Positions 50,809 through 61,828 are shown, numbered from the stretch's first letter. The stretch: 64,000 nt of DNA from Achromobacter dolens (GCF_902859745.1 NZ_CADIJW010000001.1:310001-374000), one strand, 5' to 3'. A program made the numbers and translations. Notes: generated by a model from the sequence alone, not told the origin.

Positions 50809-51812
50809 AGCGGGGTCACCTTGATGCAGCGGGCGCGGTGCTGGTCCTGCACCGCCACCAGTTCGGGCACGTCGCGACGGCAGTTGTCGTCGGCCAGCGC
50901 GCAGCGCGGCGCGAAGGTGCAGCCGGCCGGCAGCGACAGCACGCTCGGCACGTTGCCCGGGATGGCGCGCAGGCGCTCGCCCGAGGCCAGCAGCGCGGCG
51001 GTCGGCAGACAGGACAGCAGGCCTCGCGTGTACGGATGGGTGGGCTTTTCGAACAGGTCGTAGACGCCGGCGTCCTCGACCACGCGGCCGGCGTACATCA
51101 CCGCCACGCGATGCGCGATCTCGGCCACCACGCCCAGGTTGTGGGTGATGAACAGGATGCTCATGTTCATCTCGGCCTGCAGTCGGCGCAGCAGGTCCAG
51201 GATCTGGGCCTGCACCGTCACGTCCAGCGCGGTGGTGGGTTCGTCGGCGATCAGCACCGCCGGGTTGCAGGCCAGCGCCAGGGCGATCATGACGCGTTGG
51301 CGCATGCCGCCGGACATCTGGTGCGGATACTCGTTGACGCGCCGGTCGGCCGCCGGGATCTCGACGCGGTCGAGCATGTCGCGGGCGCGCTTCATGGCGG
51401 CCGCTCGCGATCCGCCTTCGTGCTGCAGCACGGCTTCGGCGATCTGGTCGCCCACCGTGTACAGCGGGTTCAGGCTGGTCATCGGCTCCTGGAAGATCAT
51501 GGCGATCTCGGCGCCGCGGATGCGGCGCAGCGTGGCCGGCGAGGCGTGGGCCAGGTCGTGTTCCTGGCCGCGGCGGTCGCGAAAGCGGATCTTGCCCGCC
51601 TCGATGCGGCCGGCCGGCTTGGGCAGCAGGCCCATGATGGACAGGCTGGTGACGGATTTGCCGGAGCCGGATTCGCCGACGATGGCCAGCGTTTCGCCGC
51701 GGGCCAGGTCGAAGGTGACCCCGTCCACCGATTTGGCGACGCCGTCGCGGCTGTGGAACCAGGTCTTCAGGCCTTCCACCGACAGCACGATGTCTCGGGT
51801 GCTTGCGGTCAT
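50805..51812 (-). CDS. Dipeptide/oligopeptide-type ABC transporter ATPase (DppD-like)
   Basis: The 335-residue product is the partner ATPase, with Walker [20 protein letters not shown], signature [16 protein letters not shown], Walker [14 protein letters not shown] and the cysteine-bearing tail ([15 protein letters not shown]). It begins 2 bp after the permease stop. With the DppF-like subunit it forms the usual heterodimer of peptide importers. Confidence 0.92.
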   Translation of the reverse strand: MTASTRDIVLSVEGLKTWFHSRDGVAKSVDGVTFDLARGETLAIVGESGSGKSVTSLSIMGLLPKPAGRIEAGKIRFRDRRGQEHDLAHASPATLRRIRGAEIAMIFQEPMTSLNPLYTVGDQIAEAVLQHEGGSRAAAMKRARDMLDRVEIPAADRRVNEYPHQMSGGMRQRVMIALALACNPAVLIADEPTTALDVTVQAQILDLLRRLQAEMNMSILFITHNLGVVAEIAHRVAVMYAGRVVEDAGVYDLFEKPTHPYTRGLLSCLPTAALLASGERLRAIPGNVPSVLSLPAGCTFAPRCALADDNCRRDVPELVAVQDQHRARCIKVTPL

Positions 51813-51814
51813 GA

Positions 51815-52684
51815 TTACAGCTCCTTGCGCAGGCGCGGATCGAGCACGTCGCGCAGGCCGTCGCCGACCAGTTGCAGCGACAGCACCGACAGGACGATGG
51901 CGATGCCGGGGAAGATCATGATCCAGTCGGCCGAGCCCATGTACTGCTGGCCGGCGTTGATCATGGTGCCCCAGGTGGGGATGTCGGGCGAGACGCCCAC
52001 GCCCAGGAACGACAGGCCGGCTTCGGCCAGGATCGCGTAGGCGAAGATGAAGGTGCCTTGCACCAGAATGGGCGACAGCAGGTTGCGCAGCACGTGCACG
52101 GTGACGATGCGCCAGGTCGACACGCCCAGCGCGCGGGCGGCCTCGACGAACGGCAGCTCGCGGATCACCAGCGTCGAGGCGCGCACGATGCGGGCCAGGC
52201 GCGGCGTGTAGACGATGCCCAGCGCGATCACCACGTTCACCAGCGACGGTCCCAGCGCGGCCACCAGCGAGATCGCCAGCAGGATGTCGGGAAACGCCAT
52301 CATGGCGTCGATCAGGCGCGACACGAACTTGTCGGCCGAGCGGAAGAAGCCGGCGATCAGGCCCAGCGCGATGCCCAGCACGCTGGACAGGATCACCACC
52401 GAGAAGCCCACCATCAGCGACAGCCGGCCGCCGTAGATGACGCGGCTGAACACGTCGCGGCCAAAGTCGTCGGTGCCGAACCAGTGCGCGGCGCCGGGCG
52501 CCTTGAGGCGGTTCATGATGGACAGCTTGAACGGGTCATAGGGGCTGACCCACGGCGCCAGCAGTGCCGCGGCCACCAGCACGATCAGCACGATCAGGCT
52601 GATCAGCACGGTCTTGCGAGCCACCAGCAGGCGCAGCACCTGCCAGCGGTCCGCGCCGGCGTTAACGGTAGTTGGACTAGTCAT
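51815..52684 (-). CDS. Dipeptide-type ABC transporter permease (DppC-like)
   Basis: The 289-residue product has an N-terminal helix ([18 protein letters not shown], about residues 27-44), the linker [31 protein letters not shown] typical of OppC/DppC proteins, and five further helices. The EAA-like cytoplasmic loop reads [21 protein letters not shown]. The ATG at 52684 starts [10 protein letters not shown]; the frame extends upstream into repeat-like DNA and is not used. Confidence 0.9.
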   Translation of the reverse strand: MTSPTTVNAGADRWQVLRLLVARKTVLISLIVLIVLVAAALLAPWVSPYDPFKLSIMNRLKAPGAAHWFGTDDFGRDVFSRVIYGGRLSLMVGFSVVILSSVLGIALGLIAGFFRSADKFVSRLIDAMMAFPDILLAISLVAALGPSLVNVVIALGIVYTPRLARIVRASTLVIRELPFVEAARALGVSTWRIVTVHVLRNLLSPILVQGTFIFAYAILAEAGLSFLGVGVSPDIPTWGTMINAGQQYMGSADWIMIFPGIAIVLSVLSLQLVGDGLRDVLDPRLRKEL

Positions 52685-52708
52685 TTCGGTCGTTTCGTTC
52701 GCAACACT

Positions 52709-52800
52709 TCCAAGCGGGGCCACCGCGGAGCCGGCTTTGCCGGGCCGCCCATGGCGCTCCTGTGAGGGGGGGACGCCGAAGGCGGGTCGTGGGTGGGTTC
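52709..52800. repeat. Repeat-like intergenic sequence inside the transporter operon
   Basis: The 120-bp gap between the two permease genes has short hairpins (CCGGC/GCCGG around TTT at 52731-52743, CGCC/GGCG around GAA at 52774-52784). Its composition resembles the dispersed GC-rich intergenic repeats common in Burkholderiales genomes (from memory). No ORF or promoter is visible. Confidence 0.45.
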
Positions 52801-52804
52801 ATCA

Positions 52805-53746
52805 TCAATAACGGACGCGCGGATCGACCAGCAGGTACAGCAGATCGATGAACAGGTTGATGAGCACGTAGATGGCCGCGATGATCAGCAGCGCGCCCTG
52901 GATGACGGGGTAGTCGCGGCGTAGCACGGCCGACACCACCAGGCTGCCCACGCCGGGCAGGCCGAACACGGTCTCGGTGACGACGGCGCCGCTGATCAGC
53001 AGAGCGGTGGTCAGGCCCAGCACCGTCAGGATCGGGATCAACGCATTGCGCACGGCGTGCTTGAGGATCACGCGGCTTTCCGGCAGGCCCTTGGCGCGGG
53101 CGGTGCGCACGTAGTCGTCGCGCAGCACGTCCAGCATGCTGGCGCGGATGAAGCGGGTGATCAGCGCCGAGTTCACCAGCCCCAGCACCACCGCCGGCAG
53201 CACCAGGTGCGACAGCCGCGTCGCGAACGAGGCGTCCGGGCCGCCGTAACCCGACACTGGCAGCCAGCCCAGCTTGACCGAGAACACCTGCATCAGCAGC
53301 AGCCCGAGCCAGAAGCTCGGCACGCTGGAGGTGAACATCGAGAACGACAGCACCGACTGGTCCAGCGTGGTGCCGCGCTTGACCGCCGACAGGATGCCGA
53401 CCGGCAATGCGATCAGCGTGGCGATGCACAGCGACATCAGCGTCAGCAGCAGGGTCGGTTCGGCGCGGTCGGCCAAGGCCGCCAGCACCGGCTTGTTCAT
53501 GAAGATGGATTGGCCCAGGTCGCCCTGGACCAGCTTGCCCAGCCACGACACGTACTGCACCGCCAGCGGCTGGTCGAGCCCCAACTGGTGCTCCAGCGCG
53601 GCGATGTCGGCCTGGCTGGCCTGGGGGCCGAGCATCACGGCGGCCGGGTTGCCGGGCGTGACGCGGATGATGACGAACACGATGGTCGCGACGATGAACA
53701 TCACGGCCACCAGCCCGACCAGCCGGTTCAAGAGATAACGCAACAC
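52805..53746 (-). CDS. Dipeptide-type ABC transporter permease (DppB-like)
   Basis: The 313-residue product has six membrane helices and the OppB/DppB landmarks LNRLVGLVAVMFIVATIVFVIIRVTPGNPA and EAA loop TARAKGLPESRVILKHAVRNALIP. The start is GTG at 53746, behind AGGA. It should pair with the DppC-like permease, although a 120-bp gap separates them. Confidence 0.9.
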   Translation of the reverse strand: MLRYLLNRLVGLVAVMFIVATIVFVIIRVTPGNPAAVMLGPQASQADIAALEHQLGLDQPLAVQYVSWLGKLVQGDLGQSIFMNKPVLAALADRAEPTLLLTLMSLCIATLIALPVGILSAVKRGTTLDQSVLSFSMFTSSVPSFWLGLLLMQVFSVKLGWLPVSGYGGPDASFATRLSHLVLPAVVLGLVNSALITRFIRASMLDVLRDDYVRTARAKGLPESRVILKHAVRNALIPILTVLGLTTALLISGAVVTETVFGLPGVGSLVVSAVLRRDYPVIQGALLIIAAIYVLINLFIDLLYLLVDPRVRY

Positions 53747-53831
53747 AGTGGCATCCTAAGGATCGGTGCGCCGATGCCGGCGCTGTGGTTCAGGCGGGGC
53801 GGGCCCTGAGCGGACCGCCCCGCGGCCTGGC

Positions 53832-55391
53832 TTACTTCTGCGCTTTCCAGGCGTTCCAGAAGAACGGCCACGGCGCCGGCTTGACGCCTTGCAGCGACGG
53901 CGAACGGGCCGCCTGCGCATTGAAGTCGCCGACCTTCACGAACGGCACTTCGTCATACACGGCCTGCTGCACGTCGGCCCAGCGCTTGACGCGTTCTTCC
54001 TGGGTGCGGGCCTGGTTGAAGGCATCCATCACCTGCGCGCGGCGCGGCGTGTCCCACCAGCCCGGCGCGTCCTTGGACGGGAAGTCGATCAACGCGGGTT
54101 CGGGCAGGAACACGCTGTGGGTGATGAAGATGTCCCACACGGCCGGGTCCTGGCGGCGCTGCGTCAGCGTGGCCCAGTCGACCACCTGCATGTCGACGGT
54201 GAAGCCGGCGGCCTTGAGGTATTCCGCGGCCACCAGCGCCATCTTGTAGTGGAACTCGTACTGCTGGCTGGTCAGGATGCGGATCTTTTTGTCGGCCACG
54301 TTGGCGCTGTCCAGCAGCTTCTTGGCCGCGGCGGCGTCGCCCTTGTTGTAGACCTTGCCGCCCAGCGACGTGGCCCACGGGTAGCCTTCCGGATACAGGT
54401 CGCCGTTGAGCTTGTAGAAGTCCTTGTTGCCGAACGCGGCGAACAGCATGTCCTCTTCGTTAAGCGCCAGTTGCACCGCCTGGCGCACCGCCAGGTTGGA
54501 CATGATGCCCTGCTTGGTGTTGAGCACCAGGCGCGGCCAGCCGAAGGGCTTGAGCATGATCGGGTCGGAGCGGCCGCCCTTGAGCTTGTCCAGCGCTTCC
54601 ACCGGCAGCGAGTCGACGTAGTCGAACTGGCCCGCGGCGGCGGCTTCGGACCGGGTGTTGGCGTTGGCGACCGGCACGAAGCGGATCTCGTCCAGGTATT
54701 GCTTGCGGGCGCCGCCGTAGCCGTCGGGCTCGCCTTCGCGCTGCTTGTAGCCCTCGAAGCGGGTCAGTTGGATGTACTGGTCCGGCACGCGCGCCTTGAG
54801 CTGGTAGGGGCCGGTGCCGACGATCTCGGTCAGCACCGGGGCGATCTTGCCCTTGGGCATGATCACGGCGGCGGCGTTGTTCATGGCCAGCAGCGCGGTC
54901 AAGGGGGCGTAGGGCTGCTTGAGCGTGATGCGGATGGTGTTGGCGTCGGGCGCCTCGATGTTGGCGATGACCTTGGCGGCCATCTTGCCGCGCGTGGCGG
55001 TCTCGGTCCAGCGCTTGAGCGAGGCCAGCACGTCCGACGAATCCATCTTGGAGCCGTCATGGAAGGTGATGCCCTGGCGCAGCGCGATGGTGTAGACCAG
55101 GCCGTCCGGCGTCACCTCGGGCATCTTGTCGGCCAGCAGCGGCGTCAGGTTCCACTTGGCGTCGAAGGTGTACAGCGTTTCGAAGAAGTGCTGCGTCAGG
55201 ATGCCGACCAGGTCGGCGGTGCTGCTCATCGGGTCGAGCGTGGGCGGCTCGCCGATGGTGGCGACGGAAATCGTGCCTCCCTTGACCGGCGTGGCACAGA
55301 GGGCGGGGGACGACAATGCGGTCAAGCCAATTGCGCCGGCCACGAGCAGGCTTTTCAGCCCACCGCCTTGCCGGGAGGTGCGGAAGTTCAT
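53832..55391 (-). CDS. Peptide/dipeptide-binding periplasmic protein (DppA/OppA-like)
   Basis: The 519-residue product is a family 5 extracellular solute-binding protein. It has a signal peptide (about residues 1-33, SLLVAGAIGLTALSSPALC) with a cysteine near the cleavage site that might be lipidated. ISVATIGEPPTLDPM starts the mature fold, and LRQGITFHDGSKMDSSDVLASLKRW is the typical motif. It captures the substrate for the adjacent permeases and ATPases; D-residue-containing peptides or N-acylated amino acids are likely given its neighbours. Confidence 0.9.
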   Translation of the reverse strand: MNFRTSRQGGGLKSLLVAGAIGLTALSSPALCATPVKGGTISVATIGEPPTLDPMSSTADLVGILTQHFFETLYTFDAKWNLTPLLADKMPEVTPDGLVYTIALRQGITFHDGSKMDSSDVLASLKRWTETATRGKMAAKVIANIEAPDANTIRITLKQPYAPLTALLAMNNAAAVIMPKGKIAPVLTEIVGTGPYQLKARVPDQYIQLTRFEGYKQREGEPDGYGGARKQYLDEIRFVPVANANTRSEAAAAGQFDYVDSLPVEALDKLKGGRSDPIMLKPFGWPRLVLNTKQGIMSNLAVRQAVQLALNEEDMLFAAFGNKDFYKLNGDLYPEGYPWATSLGGKVYNKGDAAAAKKLLDSANVADKKIRILTSQQYEFHYKMALVAAEYLKAAGFTVDMQVVDWATLTQRRQDPAVWDIFITHSVFLPEPALIDFPSKDAPGWWDTPRRAQVMDAFNQARTQEERVKRWADVQQAVYDEVPFVKVGDFNAQAARSPSLQGVKPAPWPFFWNAWKAQK

Positions 55392-55540
55392 GATTCTCTC
55401 TCCAGAGGGTCAAAAACAGGTTGTCGCGTGATTCAGTGAAAGGCCGGTAAGGCGCCGGATGCCCGAGTTCGTTCTTGCCCCCCGGGCGCGGGGCTTGTCG
55501 GTAGCGCAACGGAGCGCGCGGCCGCGCCGCGCGCAAGGGC

Positions 55541-56809
55541 TCAGAAAAAGGTGTCCGCGACGTCGATGACGCGGTACTGCTCGTTCACCAGCAGGACCTG
55601 GCGCCACTTGTCGAACGTCAGGCAGGGATGGGAGATGTCGAAGGCGATCATGTCGCCAACCTGGATGTCGTCGTTCTCGCCGATCTGCATGAACGCGTGC
55701 TGGTCCATCATGGCGGTGAGCTTCCATTGGGACGGCGCGGCGCCAGGCGCACTTTGCCCGGGACGGAAATGCAGCGACGGCGTCGGCAGGCCGGCATCGA
55801 AGGCGGCGTCGCGCTTGCCCATGGCCATGATGGCGCGGCCGGGTTCGGGCAGCGACTGTACGTAGGCCCAGACCTGCAGCGCGGGTTGCAGGCCCGGCTC
55901 CATCTTGTGGGCTACCGGGTTGTGGGCATTGATGCGCTCGGCGGCCGAACGGTAGACGCCGACGTCGTGCGACAGGTAGCAGCCGGGGCGCAGCACGACT
56001 TCCAGCGGCGCGCCGATATCCAGTTGCGAGAATTCCTCGGCCACCACGTCGAACCAGGCCGAGCCGGCGCCGGAGATCAGGGCGGGGCCGTTCTTGCGCA
56101 GGCGGCCGGCGGTCGCCAGGCCGCGCAGCGCGTCGGTGGCGCGGCGCAGGAAGGCGCGGATCGCGGTTTCCTCCTGCAGCACGCCTTCGTAGACTTCGAT
56201 GCCGGCCAGCGCCAGCCCGGGCCAGCGGCCGATTTCCTCGACCACGGACTGCAATTGCGCGTCATCGCGCACGCCGGTGCGCCCGCCCTTCGGGCCCAGT
56301 TCGATCAGGACCGGCAGCACCAGGCCCTGCTCGCCGAAATAGCGGCCCAACTGGGCGGCGTTGGCGGCCGAGTCGACGATGCAGAAATAGGTGAACGCCG
56401 GATCGCGCAGCAGCTTGGCGATCAAGGCCATGTTGGCGCGGCCCACCAACTGGTTGGCCATCAGCACCCGGCGGATGCCGTGGTTATAGGCGGCCGCCAC
56501 CTGCGGCGCGGTCGCCAGGGTGATGCCCCAGGCGCCGTTGTCGATCTGGCGCTGGAACAGCGCGGGGCTCATGGTGGTCTTGCCGTGCGGCGCCAATTTG
56601 ACGCGGTAGGCTTCCATGAAGCGCTGCATCCATTGCAGGTTGTGCCGCACCCGGGCCTCGTACAACACCGCAACCGGCAGGCTGACGTCCTCGGCCAGCA
56701 GGTTCCAGTTCAGCGCCGCCACGCCGGCGTTGGTACAGGCGGCGGGAAACGCGCCCAGGCCCTTGCCATTGACGTCCAGGGGAGCTGCGGTGGTGGAGGA
56801 ATGAGGCAT
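55541..56809 (-). CDS. D-threonine aldolase/D-serine dehydratase-like PLP enzyme
   Basis: The 422-residue product has an alanine-racemase-type PLP barrel. The lysine that binds PLP lies in VKLAPHGKTTMSPALFQ (about residue 77). The C-terminal DSD-like domain has the metal-binding HPCLTF (ISHPCLTFDKW) motif, used for zinc or manganese in D-serine dehydratases and D-threonine aldolases. It probably deaminates or cleaves a D-amino acid to a keto acid. It is the first gene of the leftward cluster (150 bp before the binding-protein gene) and is divergent from the nit1-like gene. A palindrome sits upstream. Confidence 0.88.
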   Translation of the reverse strand: MPHSSTTAAPLDVNGKGLGAFPAACTNAGVAALNWNLLAEDVSLPVAVLYEARVRHNLQWMQRFMEAYRVKLAPHGKTTMSPALFQRQIDNGAWGITLATAPQVAAAYNHGIRRVLMANQLVGRANMALIAKLLRDPAFTYFCIVDSAANAAQLGRYFGEQGLVLPVLIELGPKGGRTGVRDDAQLQSVVEEIGRWPGLALAGIEVYEGVLQEETAIRAFLRRATDALRGLATAGRLRKNGPALISGAGSAWFDVVAEEFSQLDIGAPLEVVLRPGCYLSHDVGVYRSAAERINAHNPVAHKMEPGLQPALQVWAYVQSLPEPGRAIMAMGKRDAAFDAGLPTPSLHFRPGQSAPGAAPSQWKLTAMMDQHAFMQIGENDDIQVGDMIAFDISHPCLTFDKWRQVLLVNEQYRVIDVADTFF

Positions 56810-56832
56810 GGCGCGATTCTTCTATGGAAAAT

Positions 56833-56845
56833 ATTTACGGTAAAT
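56833..56845. promoter_or_regulatory. 13-bp palindrome, candidate RpiR operator
   Basis: ATTTAC-G-GTAAAT is a perfect dyad 24 nt upstream of the PLP-enzyme gene. A half-site-like AAATTTAC follows at 56871. It sits in an AT-rich promoter stretch (about 56820-56885). Binding by the RpiR regulator of this cluster is inference. Confidence 0.4.
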
Positions 56846-57039
56846 CCGTTTTTTTCAATTATCCTGAAAGAAATTTACAAACGGCAGTTGGGAGTTACCC
56901 GTAGTTGGCGACCGCCATGGCAGACGCCGGCAGGCGCCGGCCAGGCGAACCGACAGGCGGCTGCACTCTCGCGGCCATTGGCGCGACAATAGGAAATCCG
57001 CGGCGATGCCTGTTTGCCGCCCCCCAACAAGGAAGATTC

Positions 57040-57831
57040 ATGCTGAAAGTCGCTTTGGGCCAGTTCGCCGTCAGCCGCGTCTGGGAAGAAAACGCCCAGG
57101 TGTGCGTCGATCTCATGGCGCGCGCCCGGGATGGCGGGGCCGGCCTGCTGGTGCTTCCCGAGGGCATCCTGGCGCGTGACATCACCGATCCGCAGATCGT
57201 GCTGAAGGCCGCCCAGCCGCTGGATGGCCCCTTCATGACGCGGCTGCTCGAGGCCAGCCGCGGCTCCTCGCTGGCCACCATGATGTGCGTGCACGTCCCG
57301 ACCGGCGACGGCCGGGTCTGGAACACGCTGGTCACGCTGCAGGACGGCCGCATCGTGTCGCAGTATCGCAAGCTGCACCTGTACGACGCCTTCACCATGA
57401 AGGAATCGACCAACGTCACGCCCGGCAACGACATTCCGCCGCTGCTGGAGATCGGTGGGCTGAAGGTCGGCCTCATGACCTGCTACGACGTGCGCTTCCC
57501 GGAACTGGCCCGGCGCCTGGCGCTTGACGGCGCCGACCTGCTGGCGCTGCCGGCGGCCTGGGTGCGCGGCCCGTTGAAGGAAAAGCACTGGGAAGTGCTG
57601 GTGACGGCGCGCGCGCTGGAAAATACCTGCTACGTCGCCGCCACCGGCGAGTGCGGCGAACGCAATATCGGCTGCAGCATGGTGGTGGATCCGCTGGGCG
57701 TGGTCACCGCCCAGGCCGGCGAGGCCCCGGCGCTGGTGTTCGCCGACATCGATCCCGAGCGCCTGGCGCACGCCCGCAAGGTGCTGCCGGTGCTGGCCAA
57801 CCGCCGCTTCGGGACCCCGGAACTGGCCTGA
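57040..57831 (+). CDS. Carbon-nitrogen hydrolase, YbeM/Nit1-like (deaminated glutathione amidase)
   Basis: The 263-residue product has the nitrilase triad: Glu in VLPEGILARD, Lys in YRKLHLYDAF and Cys in MTCYDVRFPELARRLAL. It resembles Escherichia coli YbeM over its full length (GLKVGLMTCYDVRFPE, LPAAWVRGPLKEKHW, VLPVLANRRFGTPEL). That group repairs deaminated glutathione, a side product of transaminases. The ATG at 57040 with AAGGAAG 6 nt upstream is the start; the frame upstream is non-coding. It is followed by rarA. Confidence 0.9.
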   Translation: MLKVALGQFAVSRVWEENAQVCVDLMARARDGGAGLLVLPEGILARDITDPQIVLKAAQPLDGPFMTRLLEASRGSSLATMMCVHVPTGDGRVWNTLVTLQDGRIVSQYRKLHLYDAFTMKESTNVTPGNDIPPLLEIGGLKVGLMTCYDVRFPELARRLALDGADLLALPAAWVRGPLKEKHWEVLVTARALENTCYVAATGECGERNIGCSMVVDPLGVVTAQAGEAPALVFADIDPERLAHARKVLPVLANRRFGTPELA

Positions 57832-57966
57832 AGCGACGGTTTCTCGCGGGGCTGCCGGGTGGGCCGCCGCACGCGGGTTCCCGGCCGGGCCGCCCGGGGC
57901 GCGGGGCGGCCGGACATGTTGTAATACTGGCTTGATTTCCTTGCCGTCTTCCCCCATCTGCTGCCA

Positions 57967-59307
57967 ATGAGCAACGATCTCTTCGCGGCCGATCCCGCCC
58001 ATCGGCCTTACGTGCCCCTGGCCGAACGCCTGCGCCCGCGAACGCTGGCCGACGTCGTCGGCCAGTCGCACCTGCTGGGGCCGGACAAGCCGCTGCGCGT
58101 GGCCTTCGAGTCGGGCCGCCCGCACTCCATGATCTTCTGGGGCCCGCCCGGCGTGGGCAAGACCACGCTGGCGCGCCTGATGGCCGACGGTTTCGATGCC
58201 CAGTTCATCGCCATTTCCGCCGTGCTGGGCGGCGTCAAGGACATCCGCGACGCCGTCACCGTGGCGCAGGTGGCGCAGGGCCAGGGCCGCCGCACCATCC
58301 TGTTCGTCGACGAGGTGCACCGCTTCAACAAGGCGCAGCAGGACGCGTTCCTGCCTTACGTCGAAAGCGGCCTGTTCACCTTCATCGGCGCCACCACCGA
58401 GAACCCCTCGTTCGAGGTCAACTCGGCGCTGCTGTCGCGCGCCCGCGTCTACGTGTTGCAATCGCTCACGCCCGAGGAACTGCAGCAACTGGTCGACCGC
58501 GCCATCACGGCGTTCAACGACGGCCACGAAGAGGGCGCGCGCATCCACATCGACGCAGACGCGCGCGAACAGTTGGCGGCCTGGGCCGACGGCGACGCGC
58601 GCCGCCTGATCAGCGCGGTCGAGGTGGTGGCCGAATCGGCGCAGGCCGCCGGCCGCGACACGGTCGACGCGGCCTGGCTCGAGATCTCGCTGTCGCAGAA
58701 CCTGCGACGCTTCGACAAGGGCGGCGACGCCTTCTACGACCAGATCAGCGCGCTGCACAAATCGGTGCGCGGCTCCAACCCCGACGCCGCGCTGTACTGG
58801 TTCTGCCGCATGATCGACGGCGGCGCCGATCCCAAATACCTGTCGCGCCGGCTGGTGCGCATGGCGGTCGAGGACATCGGCCTGGCCGACCCGCGCGCCA
58901 CCGACCTGGCGGTCAACGGCGCCGACATCTATGAACGGCTGGGTTCGCCCGAGGGCGAACTGGCGCTGGCCCAGGCGGTGGTCTACATGGCCTGCGCGGC
59001 CAAGTCCAACGCCGTCTACAACGCCTACAACCAGGCGCGCAAGTTCGCCGCCGAGCACGGCAGCGCGCCGGTCCCGATCCACCTGCGCAATGCGCCCACC
59101 AAGCTGATGAAGCAACTGGGGCACGGCAAGGCCTACCGCTACGCCCACGACGAGCCGCATGGCTACGCCGCGGACGAGCAATATTTCCCCGATGGGCTCA
59201 AGCCTTCCTTCTACCGGCCGACCGATCGCGGCCTGGAGGCTAAAATCCAGCAGAAGTTGGCATTCCTGCGCGAGCTGGACGCGCAGGAACGCGCCAAGAA
59301 ACGGTAA
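57967..59307 (+). CDS. rarA: Replication-associated recombination protein A (RarA/MgsA)
   Basis: RarA is an AAA+ ATPase that acts at stalled replication forks. The 446-residue product has Walker [19 protein letters not shown] (about residues 57-72), Walker [18 protein letters not shown], the sensor [14 protein letters not shown] and a C-terminal domain with YPPDGL-like [13 protein letters not shown]. The ATG at 57967 matches the family start; no good ribosome-binding site is visible. It precedes serS by 42 bp, a conserved pair in these bacteria. Confidence 0.95.
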   Translation: MSNDLFAADPAHRPYVPLAERLRPRTLADVVGQSHLLGPDKPLRVAFESGRPHSMIFWGPPGVGKTTLARLMADGFDAQFIAISAVLGGVKDIRDAVTVAQVAQGQGRRTILFVDEVHRFNKAQQDAFLPYVESGLFTFIGATTENPSFEVNSALLSRARVYVLQSLTPEELQQLVDRAITAFNDGHEEGARIHIDADAREQLAAWADGDARRLISAVEVVAESAQAAGRDTVDAAWLEISLSQNLRRFDKGGDAFYDQISALHKSVRGSNPDAALYWFCRMIDGGADPKYLSRRLVRMAVEDIGLADPRATDLAVNGADIYERLGSPEGELALAQAVVYMACAAKSNAVYNAYNQARKFAAEHGSAPVPIHLRNAPTKLMKQLGHGKAYRYAHDEPHGYAADEQYFPDGLKPSFYRPTDRGLEAKIQQKLAFLRELDAQERAKKR

Positions 59308-60696
<1,389 letters not shown>

Positions 60697-60713
60697 CGCC
60701 CGGCTGAGCGATC

Positions 60714-60758
60714 CGGCAATAAAAAAACGGAGCCCGCGGGCTCCGTTTTTTATTGCCG
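60714..60758. terminator. Rho-independent terminator of serS
   Basis: A 20-bp perfect palindrome (ACGGAGCCCG/CGGGCTCCGT) is flanked by A7 and T6 and by CGGCAAT/ATTGCCG, so the whole element folds symmetrically. Confidence 0.92.
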
Positions 60759-60836
60759 CTCGGCGTGGGCACGCCGCTTGCTGAGGATGCAAGTCGGCCA
60801 CATGGTGGATGGGGCGGAAAACGCGGCCTATTTATG

Positions 60837-60863
60837 ATCGAGACATATTCCTGTCGTCTCGAT
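60837..60863. promoter_or_regulatory. Inverted repeat upstream of a small orphan gene
   Basis: ATCGAGAC (60837-60844) and GTCTCGAT (60856-60863) form a perfect 8-bp dyad with an 11-nt spacer, in an AT-rich gap (60760-60996). It lies about 135 nt before the small gene at 60997 and may be an operator. The rest of the 300-bp gap after serS holds the serS terminator and no ORF. Confidence 0.35.
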
Positions 60864-60996
60864 GGATTATGTTGGCGACGCCAGTACTGGATTTTGATGT
60901 GAGCAATTGTGTATTTTCAATAAAAGGGCCGGATAGTTCGGCACAATACACCTGCGTTCAACGCGCTTCATTCACATAAATAACAAGGAGTTGTCC

Positions 60997-61245
60997 ATGA
61001 CTTCAAGAATGATTGGAGATTTTCGTGTGAGATGCTCTGTGGCTCAAGATGACGAGCAGGGCTACCGTGTGCAGATATGGACCCGCCGGGTAGGCGGAAC
61101 CGCGCCGGAAAAATGCTGGACGGTGCCCGGACAGGCGCCGTTCAACAGCTTGCACGAAGCGGAACAGGAAAGCCGGCAATTGTTTGAAGAAATAAACGGC
61201 GTTCGTTTCAACGGTGAACCGGAGTTTGCGCATGCGTCCGCATAA
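60997..61245 (+). CDS. Hypothetical protein, 82 residues
   Basis: I do not recognise this gene. An AAGGAG site ends 6 nt before the ATG at 60997. The product starts MTSRMIGDFRVRCSVAQDDE and looks like a small beta-rich cytoplasmic protein (GYRVQIWTRRVGG, ECWTVPG-like KCWTVPGQAPFNSLHEAEQES). It ends in an acidic helix. The AT-rich upstream region differs from its surroundings. It is monocistronic. Confidence 0.6.
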   Translation: MTSRMIGDFRVRCSVAQDDEQGYRVQIWTRRVGGTAPEKCWTVPGQAPFNSLHEAEQESRQLFEEINGVRFNGEPEFAHASA

Positions 61246-61433
61246 TGGTTGGTGGCGGGCGTCGAGTGCTCCGCGTCGTTGGATCGATCTTGTTCAGGAA
61301 GCGCCGCGTTGGGCCGCAGGCAAGCCCGTCGCGGTGCCGCAGCAGCCGCCCGCCGTCACGGCGGGCAAACCCGTCCAGGCCCCTGTCGCCTGACGTGCCT
61401 TCCGTGGGGTACCGGAAATTACCCTGTGGAAAA

Positions 61434-61457
61434 AAGGCCACTCGCAAGAGTGGCCTT
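61434..61457 (-). terminator. Rho-independent terminator, mainly leftward
   Basis: AAGGCCACTC (61434-61443) pairs with GAGTGGCCTT (61448-61457) around GCAA. Six A at 61430-61435 give a T-run on the minus strand, so it best ends the leftward gene at 61493; the rightward T-run (TTTGTATTT) is weaker. Confidence 0.8.
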
Positions 61458-61492
61458 TGTATTTATTGCGGTGGGCTGGGAGCCCGGCGGCA

Positions 61493-61828
61493 TCAACGAT
61501 GCCAGCCGCCGCGGCCGTGATAGTAGCCGCGATCGGGGCCGCGCCAGTGGCCGCGCGGGCCCCAGTAGCCGCCGCCGCGGATATAGACAGGGGCCGGATA
61601 GACCACGGGGGGCGCCACATAGACGGGCGCCGGACGGTAGTAGACGGGGGGCGGCGGGGCGTAGACCGGCGCCGGCGCCACGTAGACGGGCGCGGGCGCG
61701 GCGTAGACCGGAGCCGGGTATACCACCCCGGGCACGCCGATCGAGATGCCGACATCCACCCGGGCCAACGCGACGCTGGAGATCAGCAGACCCGCGACAC
61801 CTGCCCCTGCGATGAGCCATTTTTTCAT
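61493..61828 (-). CDS. Small secreted proline-rich PVY-repeat protein
   Basis: The 111-residue product has a signal peptide (MKKWLIAGAGVAGLLISSVALA, to about residue 22). The mature part has about seven PVY-containing units (YPAPVYAAPAPVYVAPAPVY and following), then a Gly/Arg/His/Trp-rich tail (GGGYWGPRGHWRGPDRGYYH). Proline-rich VrrB-like proteins of this kind occur across Burkholderiales and are of unknown function. The low-complexity repeat DNA should be prone to slippage. A 17-bp palindrome lies 13 nt upstream of the ATG. Confidence 0.75.
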   Translation of the reverse strand: MKKWLIAGAGVAGLLISSVALARVDVGISIGVPGVVYPAPVYAAPAPVYVAPAPVYAPPPPVYYRPAPVYVAPPVVYPAPVYIRGGGYWGPRGHWRGPDRGYYHGRGGWHR

